Source: Eriocheir sinensis (Eukaryota > Arthropoda > Malacostraca > Decapoda > Varunidae). From it: a DNA stretch of 64,000 bases. Shown piece after piece: positions 11,961 through 22,556 of the stretch. The stretch lies in contig NW_026111822.1 in NCBI RefSeq assembly GCF_024679095.1, positions 262,501 through 326,500 of the forward strand. Direction: 5' to 3'. The notes beneath the pieces were generated by a model. The model worked only from the letters and a program-made list of their open reading frames with translations, did no database searches and was not told the origin of the DNA. Made by a program: the position numbers and the translations under genes. Each line of letters opens with the position of its first letter. Within the stretch, counting starts at the first letter, position 1.

Positions 11961-12504
11961 AAGCATTTCAAGTAGCTCGCTGTTCATTTTTCGGAAAGGG
12001 CGTTGACTGCCTGGTAATTTTGTTGTTGGGTAAATGCAGCTAGCAAAGATGATGTTAATAAAGGATGTAATGACCTGTATCAATGGTTATATACACGTGA
12101 TCAGTTCGAGTTCAGGAAGATAGACACAGATCGGTTTAAAAATAGAGTCCTCCGATGTTCATATTTTCGGGGCTGGCTTTTGCAACGCCCACCTCCCACT
12201 ACCTGATGCATCCCTCTTCACTTTCACTCATTACTGGCCTACCTTACCACTTTCCTTTACAATCTTATCTACCCCATTATTCCACTTAACCAACTTACAC
12301 TTTGACTCATCTCTAGTCGAAGTTTTCACACCAATTCCAGTTTTGGTTTCCTTTCTCTTATGTTCCAGAAGTTGTGTGGTTTTGCTTTAATATTCTCTGC
12401 CTTGTGGGTGAGGTAAACAAATCAAGCGGGTGCCTATGTAGCAAATGCAAATAAGACTGAATATTTAAAATGGAGGTTATGTAAATTTGTGGGTGGAGAG
12501 CCAG

Positions 12505-12657
12505 GAAGGTATCAGGACACCTCTTTTCACGTGACTGACTGCTCTTTCGGCCACCTCTTCGGATTCTTTACAAGCGAGTAGCGGGCATTTTTTTTATTTT
12601 TATTGTTGTGTACTTTTTTATGCCCTTGTGCTGTCTCCTCTGCTGTAAAAAAAAAAA
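12505..12657 (+). mobile_element. Retroposon 3' end with poly(A)
   Basis: The plus strand reads CTCTTTCGGCCACCTCTTC, GCGAGTAGCGGGC, then GTGCTGTCTCCTCTGCTGTA and 13 A residues. It is the same family as the 2.1 and 32.8 kb copies. Confidence 0.65.
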
Positions 12658-12904
12658 AAGAATGACTTGTTTTTAGCAGCCATTGTGTATAATAGCTGCC
12701 TGGCCTCTTGTAGTTGACCTGTATCCTTGTTTATCCTTGTGGAAAGAAAGAAAACCTGTAGAAGAATCGTTCCTATTAAGAGAACATAAAAAAAAAAGTG
12801 ATTCCGAAAAGTATGACCACACATTGTTATTATTTTACCGTTAAGCTGCTAAGATTAAGATGTGTATGTGGGTCAGGTCAGGTAAAGAGTTAAATTGTTA
12901 CGCA

Positions 12905-13142
12905 TATACTCCCAACGCTAATGTTCTTGTCTTCTGAGAGTTATATTGTTACGCATATACTCTCAACGCTAATGTTCTTGTCTTCTGAGAGTTATATTGT
13001 TAAGCTTATACTCTCAACGCTAATGTTCTTGTCTTCTGAGAGTTATATTGTTAAGTATATACTCCCAACGCTAATGTTCTTGTCTTCTGAGAGTTATATT
13101 GTTAAGCTTATACTCTCAACGCTAATGTTCTTGTCTACTGGT
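12905..13142 (+). repeat. 51-bp tandem repeat, about 5 copies
   Basis: The unit ACGCTAATGTTCTTGTCTTC, TGAGAGTTATATTGTTA is 51 bp (17 codons). It is open in the frame MFLSSESYIVKLILSTL. Probably non-coding. Confidence 0.85.
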
Positions 13143-13739
13143 TTCTGTATCGAGCATTAGCCCTACGTGTGCCTCATCCTCCCCTATACATTCATCATTC
13201 TCGACCTCGTTAATGGTATCCCTCTACGAGCCCATAACTCATCCTTGGCCCGTTGCTGCTCCATGGCATTAAGTGTACCAGGCTTGTATTAGGTCCTCAC
13301 GATCACTGTTATTTAGCCTCAAACGTAACCTTGTCTTCAATTACGTCTCTCTCCATTAGCATTCGTGATTCTAAACCTTCCTTTCAAAATAACATCCCTG
13401 GAAGAGTCGTCGTATTATTTTTTTTTTTTTATCCACCAAGCTGATTTTCACGTTTTTGTTTTTGTTTTATTTACGTCGAACATAAGCCTGTTATCTTCCG
13501 GTTTTTTTTCTTCGTCAGCATTCCAACATTGCCAGTATTTCTTCGTAGAGTCCGTATGTCATTAATGATATTACGCGCTTTTGCCCACAGAGCTGATTTT
13601 CACTATTTTTTTAGCATTAAACTTAAATTGGCTTCTCCTCTTGCATTTTTTCACTTCAGCAGCGTTCAAGATTCCCACCAATCCTTTAGTCCATACGTCA
13701 TTTACAGCATTATACTTTGCTACCCGCCAAAGAAATACT

Positions 13740-14100
13740 CTCTTTTTTTTCACATCAAACATCCTTCTCCTCTTACATTTTATTTTCCTTCAGCATCCTC
13801 AGCCTTCCCTTGAAATAAAACCATTTCTCCATAAACTCCTTACGTCATTTCAAGTCTATCCTCTCTTTTTCACATCAAACATCCTTCTCCTCTTACATTT
13901 TATTTTCCTTCAACATCCTCAGCCTTCCCTTGAAATAAAACCATTTCTCCATAAAGTCCTTACGTCATTTCAAGTCTATTCTCTTTTTTCACATCAAACA
14001 TCCTTCTCCTCTTACATTTTTTTTCCCTTCGTCAACATCCTCAGCCTTCCCTTGAAATAATAAAAACATTTCTCCATGAAGTCTATACGTCATTCCTAGT
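13740..14100 (+). repeat. About 120-bp tandem repeat, 3 copies
   Basis: CACATCAAACATCCTTCTCC recurs at about 13751, 13871 and 13990. Each copy is followed by CAGCCTTCCCTTGAAATAA and ACGTCATT. Confidence 0.85.
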
Positions 14101-15232
14101 CTAGTGTAAGAAATTAAAAAGTGAGGGGCGTACGCTGTAGCTGCGCGCGGCCTCGGTACTCATCCCCGTTACATGGAATTCCCTGTCCGTGTATGTAGAT
14201 AGGCCTCGTGTGCCCGTGTCTGTACTGCCCCGCCCTGGTTTGGTGCATCTGGTAACACTGTCATTACGTGGGGTGGAGAGAAGACCATTAATACTGTCCC
14301 TGCTATGCCCCTTTCCACCGGCTCGCTCCCCTCCCCAGCTCCCTCCAATCCCCTCCCCAGCTCCTTCCTCCGCCTTCCCATTCCTCCCCCAAGCTCTCTC
14401 CCCTCCCCATCTCCCTCCACTCCCCTCACATTCCTTCCCCCAACTCACTCCCATCCCCAGCTTACTCCACCCCCCTCCCATTCCTTCCCCAAGCTCTGTC
14501 CCCTCACCCGCTTCCTCCACTCCCCTCACATTCCTTCCCCCAACTCACTCCCATCCCCAGCTTACTCCCTTCCCCCAGCTCTGTCCCCTCCCCCAGCTCT
14601 CTCACTCCTCCCCCTTTACCCCCACCCCCCACCACACACACTAGCGCCCTCTCTCTCTCCATCTCACTGACAAAGCTGCGTCATTTCTGCTCTCCCCGCT
14701 GTGACTGGTCTGACTTACCCCAAAAACCATGACCTAGAGTAGAGATCAAGGTTATTCGTGTCTTCCCGCTTCTCTCTCTCTCTCTCCTTCCCCTTCATCC
14801 AAGTCCCCTCCCTCCCCTTCCCTTTCCTTCCCATTAGCAGAACTATATGCAAAAAGAAGATACTGGAAAAATAATGAAGGGGAAGAAATAATGATGTACC
14901 CTTTTGGACCCTCTTGTATATCAGTTGCCCTCCTTGTTAGTGTTTGTCCTGTCAGATGTTTACGCCTGTGCTGTTATGGTCATTCCTCTGTTCGTCTTCT
15001 GGGTCCCGACACCTCTGGATACCGATCTGCTATCTTCTAACCACCTGGCAGTATTCCCTGTGCGTTCGTTGGCGTCTTCTAGTTTTTGTCGCCAGTGTTC
15101 AAGGTTCCGTCTGCCATAAGTAAGATAGCAAGGTGTTTCGTGCAGGTAGTGCGTCCGAATATGAACTTTGCGTCAGTGTGCGTCGAATATATAAAAATAA
15201 AAAAATAAACATAAGGAACATTGGTACTATAA
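14100..15232. other. No gene seen; C/T-rich tract
   Basis: 14300-14670 is C/T-rich with approximate repeats of CTCCCCTCACATTCCTTCCC. 14700-15230 is unique AT-balanced DNA with no recognisable product. Confidence 0.55.
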
Positions 15233-15487
15233 AGGAGCTATCACACTGGGCATGTTTTCCGTGGATCTTCAGTCAAACCACGATTTCCGCTAACGTGGTT
15301 CTCAATTGTTTCTTGTTATTGCTGATGATGATGATGGTGAGTAATACCGTCGTCCTTTAGTGAAATCTACCGTAGCTTTGGAAGATCGTGGACACGCCAG
15401 AAAACCACGGAAATATGAGAACCACGCCAGCGGATATCGTGGTTTGACTGAAGATCCACGGAAAATTTGCCCAGTGTAATAGCCCCT
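15233..15487. mobile_element. PIF/Harbinger-like MITE, 255 bp
   Basis: Terminal inverted repeats of about 75 bp start AGGAGCTATCACACTGGGC and AGGGGCTATTACACTGGGC. TAA is duplicated on both sides (15230-15232 and 15488-15490). A 3-bp TWA duplication is the PIF/Harbinger signature. The arms share TTCCGTGGATCTTCAGTC. Confidence 0.75.
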
Positions 15488-15698
15488 TAACGCAGCCCAA
15501 ATTATGGATTCTTGGATGACACGCCCCCCTTCTATTAATTGCATAGTTAATGAGCCATGAAATCATATTATCAAGGACGTCAAAATTACATTCATATATA
15601 TTTGAAAAACCTGTATCGTGTCAGGCGCCTCTTCAGGGTCATATTTCGCGGTCAAGTTGTGTATTACTGTCACGAGGGATTTATCAGCATAGGTGTAT

Positions 15699-15818
<120 letters not shown>

Positions 15819-15819
15819 G

Positions 15820-16432
15820 ACAACCATGTGTCACACTGAGGTAATGGATTTTATGGCTCAGGATGAAGTGGCGAGGATCCGGGGTCGCGGGTTCACCCCT
15901 TTCACTGGCTTAATCAAATATCGCCCGCTTTCACGTCCCCGAACCCCCACTTTCACCCCCTCCCGCCCCCCGCCGCCACGCATATCTATTTCCATCGCGG
16001 CCCGAGTCGAGAGGCCGTGCGGTGGGCGGGCAGCGTGGACATTTTACTTTGCCACGCCAAACACAGTGCTTCACGGTGGTGGACATGCAATCGAACTGTG
16101 CCCCATGACTCTCTTTGAGCACCACGAGGTCCAAGTAAGTCTTCACCCGGTCCTGGGGGGGGGAGGGGGGGGGAGGGGGGGGGCCACGTGGGCACTACAC
16201 TCCGCCGCAACAAACATTATCACGTCCGGGCCCATTACGGGGTTCAAGAGCCAGACGCCATAAAATGAGCACTTCGGGAGAGGCGCCGCCTGTCCTGGGC
16301 TCCCCGGCAGCTGCCATCGCCAAGCTCAGCTGATGGCCCCCGCGGAACCCTCACTCAGGTCAACACTCAGTGTCACATCGGACCACACCCCACACCAAGG
16401 CTACTCACTCCTTCCCCCCTCTGGCTACTCAC
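15820..16432. other. Unassigned GC-richer sequence downstream of the signal-anchor exon
   Basis: An open frame on the plus strand (about 15830-16136, ending before GTAAGT) and one on the minus strand (16146-15931) both lack recognisable domains. G-runs at 16155-16182. It is most likely intron of the signal-anchor gene. Confidence 0.4.
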
Positions 16433-16549
16433 CCTCCTCCGCTGCTTCCTGACGCCGCCATGGACGCTGCTGTTGAGCAGCACGAAGGCGGCGAGGGTGG
16501 TCACGGCGGCAGTGAGGGCGGCGAGTCGCAGCGCCCGACGCGGCCTCAT
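16433..16549 (-). CDS. First coding exon of an unidentified type II (signal-anchor) membrane protein
   Basis: ATG at 16549-16547 has G at -3. It opens 39 codons that run in phase 0 into a consensus donor (GTGAGT at 16432). The peptide begins MRPRRALRL, followed by a hydrophobic Ala/Leu/Val/Thr segment (about residues 9-26), then a short polar, Arg-rich stretch. A basic cytoplasmic tail plus a single N-terminal anchor is typical of Golgi glycosyltransferases and sulfotransferases, but no catalytic domain is visible, so no function is assigned. The surrounding 16.3-17.0 kb is GC-rich and begins about 480 bp after the predicted 3' end of the dehydrogenase transcript, which suits a promoter. I could not find the following exons at lower coordinates. 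Confidence 0.45.
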
Positions 16550-17020
16550 GGCGCCCGGGGAGACTCTTCACAGACAAACCTGTTCGTTGAATATCCCTTC
16601 CACCAGCCCGGACGCTTAAGAATGTGCTACGAGCGACAACAGTCAGCGTCAAGCCTCGGGGACATGCCGGGCCGCGTGTGGGCACGAGCCGCAAGCACGT
16701 GTTGCATGTGGCCAGCGTGCGCCAGTCATGCCTCGCGGAGCCTCGGCCGCCACACCCTTCCTCCACCACCTCGTGCGACACACTGTTGTGCTGAGGCCGC
16801 CGCCCGCCAGCCAGACGTTGAGGGCTGAGGCTGACCCGCGCCCATCGCGGCGCAGTCCCCCCCGCCCTCCTGGGGAAGCCTCCCTCCAGCCTCAGGATCC
16901 TCCTCCCTCCCTCCCTCACTCCCTCACACTCTCACCATTCATTCCCAGGCCGGCGTCGTCTTCACCCGCCGCCTCGCACCGGAAATTCACGTCGTCTAGC
17001 CGCGGCTGTTTGGTTCAGAA
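16550..17020 (-). promoter_or_regulatory. GC-rich probable promoter / 5' UTR region
   Basis: This CpG-rich stretch separates the predicted polyadenylation site of the dehydrogenase (near 17025) from the signal-anchor exon starting at 16549. The base composition contrasts with the AT-rich, microsatellite-rich surroundings. No definite TATA box or initiator was assigned. Confidence 0.3.
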
Positions 17021-17042
17021 AGAAAACAATCTTCTTCACTTA

Positions 17043-17061
17043 TTTATTTTTATCTTTTATT
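17043..17061 (-). promoter_or_regulatory. Polyadenylation signals of the dehydrogenase gene
   Basis: Two AATAAA hexamers read on the minus strand at 17061-17056 and 17048-17043. They lie about 110 and 125 nt after the TGA stop at 17170-17168. The spacing gives a short 3' UTR and places the transcript end near 17020-17035. Confidence 0.6.
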
Positions 17062-17167
17062 TTCACATTTCTTGCAAACAAGTCAGGCTGTTGCGATTAT
17101 TCTCGTCACAGTTGACCGAAGGCTCATCACTGCCACTCGTAAGCCTCCCTCGGCGGTGCGCGGCGCC

Positions 17168-20083
17168 TCAGTACACCACCCGCTCCATCTTGCCCGAGAC
17201 CACGGACTTTTCGAGCGTCGAGGCGATAGTGGACACCCTGAGCGTGTTGTCGCCGTTTACGCTGAGGTCGTCCAGGCCTGCGGAGACAGAGCGGGGTGGG
17301 GTTACCATGGCTCGGGGCGCGGCGGGGCGGGGCGGGGCGGGGCTAGAATTAACATGGTGCAGAACAGGAAGTGGCTGGCAGATGCGTGGATTATGATAAA
17401 AAATAAAATCCAGTATTACAGATGTCTACGTTTCATATTTTTCAAAAGTACAAACAGCTTGATGATGTAAGAGTTCCAGGCACACCAACGCAACCGAAAA
17501 ATCGAGACCGTCGTTTCCAGATTGTCGTACTCCTCATCTTATGTTTGCCGATTTTCGACCTAAAAACTGTCCCCTTCACCCCCAAAACTGGCTTCATATA
17601 AAATTATCGATAAAATGGTTAATTACTGGTGTTTCTTGACAATTGTTGTGGCTCAGAAACCGGTAAATACGATGCTCTGAGTACGATAATCCGGCAATGG
17701 GGAATTTGAGATATTGACAATCCGGGCTGACTCTACGGGGTGTGAACGCTTAGTCTGAGGTGCTGTGAGAATGTGCTGCGACAAAAGTGTTCCTCGCGCA
17801 GTGCTGGGAAAAAAGGGCACAAATGTCTGAATAAGTGAAGATAAGTGACTTTCAGGTTAGAAAATAACGTAACACTGAAAAGGAAAGTGTGGGAATGAGA
17901 AAAAGGGAGGAACGAGAGGAGGAGGAGAACCTAAGAAGCGATACAATGCGTTACAGGTCAAAAGGAGAAGAAGACTCGACCTCGTGTGTGTGGTGCATCG
18001 TGTCGTGTCGCCCCGTCTCACCCTGATAAAGAAACACCTTGTCTCAGCCTCTTAGTGCCCCGTCTCACCCTGATAAAGAAACACCCTGTCTCAGCCTCTT
18101 AGTGCCCCGTCTCACCCTGATAAAGAAACACCCTGTCTCAGCCTCTTAGTGCCCCGTCTCACCCTGATAAAGAAACACCCTGTCTCAACCTCTTAGTGCC
18201 CCGTCTCACCCTGATAAAGAAACACCCTGTCTCAGCCTCTTAGTGCCCCGTCTCACCCTGATAAAGAAACACCCTGTCTCAGCCTCTTAGTGCCCCGTCT
18301 CACCCTGATAAAGAAACGCCCCATCTCAGCCTCGTAGCGCCTCGTCTCACCCTGAAGAAGCGTTTTGTCTAACCCTCTCAGTGCCCCCTCTCACCCTCCA
18401 AGTGCCCCGTCTCACCCTGAATAACGTCGCAGAAGTGGTCGAGCTCCCTGATGTAGCCTTGGTGGTAGCGGGACGGGAAGGAATGGTAGACTGGCGGCCT
18501 CGTCTCGCCCTGCGCCGTGGACGTCGTCATCGGGAAGGGCCGCTCGTTGCCCGCTGACACCATGCCCTTGGGCCCAAACACCTGAAGGAAGAGTGTCTCA
18601 ATGGGAAAGAATCAAACCCTAAGGCACTTAAGACTCGATATTACCAATCACCAACATCATCATCATCATAAGCATCCGCAGTCAGCCATCTTTACCAGAC
18701 TTCATGACAAATATACTTTTCCCAACGATCTTCACCTCTCTGCCTGATGTTATACTCCACCCAGCCCCGGCAAAGGTTTTAAACTCATGCCCCCACCTGC
18801 TTCTCTGTGTGCCTTGCCTTCAATAATTTCTGGTTTGCCATTTCGCTGTTTTGGTCGTTTATCAGTTCTACATTTGACCTGCCTAAGTCCACTTCCCATT
18901 CTTATTTGTCACTGTCATATCTTCAACTTTTGTCTTCTTCCTAATTCATGATCCTAGTTGCTCCCCGTCTCTCTGTCTTAACCTGCTGTATGTCACAACT
19001 AAGGTAAATAAAATAGGTCTGACATCTCCATAACCCGACACAATCGCCTAAGATCATTCATAATTCCTTGCTTAGCTCAACTGTTATACGAGATGGGCAA
19101 ATTTCCTTGACACCATTATATTAAACTAGTCGTCTTTTCTTAATCTTTAACCCCTTGACTACGGATTTCCTACCAGAAGACCTCACCAAGCTACAGGAAT
19201 GGAACAAAAAATGACTGCTACAATTCAATGAAAAAAATGTAAAGTCCTGCATCTTGGGAGGGGATATCCAGCATACCAGTACCACATGGGAAACACTCAG
19301 ATATCCAGCACAGAGGCAGAGAAAGACCTGGGACTATATGTTACCAGGCTACCAGTGAAGGCCAAGACAGTACCAATCGCAGCGGATGGGTTAACGCTTT
19401 CTCTAAATATTTCACGACGTGCCAAATTTTTAATCCGTATTACTAAAGAGGATTATAGAGACAGCATCAGCGAGCTACCTCCAGCCGTTGGTCATATCCG
19501 TAGGCTGCGTTGCGACTGATGTCCGTCATGGAGAGAGCCCCCGACGGGAACTTCATGGTGAACGCCACCGTGTCATGGTCGTTGAGGGCGGCCACCTCGG
19601 GCAGGAAGGTGGTGGCGGAGGCGAACACGTGCGTCGGGTATTCCCCCAACACCCAACACGTAAGGTCGATGTCGTGAACTGCGCAGTCGTGGAAGATGCC
19701 GCCTGGGAAGGGTTGTGAGTGAGTGGTGATTTTGTGTTTGCTTAGAGGAGGAGGAGGAGGAGGAGGAGGAAGACGACGACGAGAAGAAGAAACAACAAGA
19801 AGAAGAAGAAGAAGAAGAAGAAGGGAAAGAAAAATGAAAAAGAGAAAAAAGAAAAGAGAAAAGAAGAAAAAGAAAAGAGAAAGAAGAAAGAGAAATGAGG
19901 AAGATAAAAAAACAGAGAAAGAAAAAGAAGAAAATAGATAAAAACAAAGAGTGATTTCTAAGAGACATCATTATAAAGAAACAAAGAGGAGGAGGAGGAG
20001 GACAAGAGGAGATTAATTAGGAGAAAAAAAATATAAAACTAACATGAAAAACAAGACGATAAAGAAGACGAAAGAAAATAAAG

Positions 20084-20139
<56 letters not shown>

Positions 20140-22506
20140 GATATCTTGAGGTAGTCGATGCTAGGGAGTGGCGAATCCCTGGCCACCGTCTTGACCATAT
20201 GTACCTGACCCACTGTCCCCTTATGCACCTCCTCCCGCAAGTGGCAGAAGCTGGGGTCGAACCGGCGATTGAAGGCACAGAGCAAGGGCCGACCAACCTG
20301 AAGGGGGGGGGGGGGGGGGTTAAGCGGAGAACAGAGAAGAAGAGGAGGTATCAGCGTACAATGGTGACAGAAAGAACAGTAGTTGGTGAGGAAGAAGGAG
20401 GATGAGGATGAGGATGAAGAGTAGGAAAAGAAGGAGGAGAAGGAGGAGGAGGAAGAGGAAGAGAAATGAAAAGACGATTACTATTGGAGATAATTATAAG
20501 GAATCACAAACATAATGAAGGTTAAGAAAATATGAATGAGGGAGAAGGGAAAAAACAAGAACAAGGTCAAGAAGAACATGAACAAAAAGAAAAAAAACTG
20601 GAAAAACAAGAACAGGAAGAAAAACAGGATGTAGAAGAAGAAAAGAACAAGAAAAGAACAGGAAAAAGAACAAGAAAACAGCAGGAGGAAAACAGAACGA
20701 GGGGATATGAGAGGAGACACACCACCCACCCACCTGTTCCGCAAGCTGGTAGCAAAGTTTAGTGTCCTCGAAGTTCTCGGCAACAGGCTTCTCACAGAAC
20801 ACAGCCTTGCCCGCCTTGAGCCCGCGCATCACCAGGCCTTTGTGCATGAAGGTGGGGGTAGCGATAATGATGCCGTGCACGCTGTGGGGAGGCGTTACTT
20901 GGCCTTAGCACAGTGTCTCGTAGCCTGGGTAGTTGCGGCGTCATGGCGATACCCCACTCAGTCAATCAGCCACCGTGTTCCGTATGTGCTTTTCCCCCCG
21001 TCAAAGCACCGTTGCCAGATTGTCGTACTCAGAGCATAGTATTTACCGGTTTCTGACGCCTAACTATTGCCGAGAAACATCAGGAATTAACTATTTTAAC
21101 GATAATCATAAGCGGATCTCCTCATTGGGGTCCACGAGACAGTTTTTGTGTCGGAAGTCGGTAAATATAAGAGGCTGAGTAAGACAATCTCGCACCGTTG
21201 CGTTAAAGGACCTTATATCCCTTTATTTTCTTAACATCAGAAGTTTATACGGATATTTCAGTGTAGATTTTAGTCTACATCTACCAGAGCACCCTTAAAG
21301 AATGGAGTAGTAAGCACTTGAGCCAAATCACCACGCAATCTACTCCCTTTCAACCAATGCAGATTAAGCTTCTTTGATCTTTCTTTGCACGGTAAGATGC
21401 TAAGATTGGTATTGTTAAACGCTTCCGCCTCTCACATTAACCATTGCTAAAGACCGTAAAGGAGCTCAGTCGGGCTATAATGAGTGTTTCTTTAGGGTTC
21501 ACGGTACAGAAGAAGGATTACGCTACCGCCAGGGTCACAAAACTACCCCTGGAAATGCCCACAACTCCTACGAAAGCCTTGTCAAATGTGTGTTTTTCTA
21601 GGTTCGTGGTACAGAAGAAGGCTCACACTACCACCAGGGTCACAAAACTACCCCTGGAAATGCCCACAACTCCTACGAAAGACTTGTTAAATGTGTGTTT
21701 TTCTAGGTTCGTGGTACAGAAGAAGGCTCACACTACCACCAGGGTCACAAAACTACCCCTGGAAATGCCCACAACTCCTACGAAAGCCTTGTCAAATGTG
21801 TGTTTTTCTAGGTTCGTGGTACAGAAGAAGGCTCACACTACCGCCAGGGTCACAAAACTACCCCTGGAAATGCCCACAACTCCTACGAAAGCCTTGTCAA
21901 ATGTGTGTGCCTGTGTGTTGAAATCTTTAGTGATGCAGCCCTAAGACTTTACGTCAGTGAGGTCGGCGTGAAATTTACGTAGAGTTTCTTTCGGTTCGGG
22001 ATCTTTCACCGGGAGGCATGATAGAGCTCACCTGGAGTCATTTTGGAAGCTAATTTTGTATCATTAGAGGACTCTCGTGCAGCAGTAGCATCACAGAGCG
22101 CTAACCTTGGGTCCTTGAAGACGATCTCGTCCTGCTCGGGGGACAGCAACTGGTCCTTGGAGAGCCGCCACTCGTCGCCGACCTTCTGCAGCTTCTTCGT
22201 GTCGGGCTCCACGATGTACTTGAGATTCGTCCGCTGGCTGCTCATGATGTTGTTGAGGTGGATGGAGCCTGGGGAGGGATTGCAGAAGGGCGGTCAGGCA
22301 AGGCTCTCTGCAGACTGTTCAACCTCTTAATTTCTGCCGCAGTGTTGCTTGACTTGCCGTATTTAGCAGCCTCGGTAGAAATGATGGTATTGTTTTCAGA
22401 TTGGTGTTATTTTTTTATTTTTTTTTTTTTTTCCTAGCATATTAAAATTTATGCGGATGATTTTTTTTAATGTGTTTTTGATGTGTTCGCGTTTTGTGTA
22501 TGTTAG

Positions 22507-22556
<50 letters not shown>

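Noticed and set aside
16728..17396. 222-codon plus-strand frame over the GC-rich region
   Set aside because: It overlaps the last exon and 3' UTR of the dehydrogenase on the other strand, and has no recognisable domain.
18011..18420. CRISPR-like repeat array
   Set aside because: Units are contiguous tandem repeats without unique spacers, in a eukaryotic intron.
21444..21944. 166-codon repetitive frame
   Set aside because: It is an open reading through a MITE-derived array inside an intron of the dehydrogenase.
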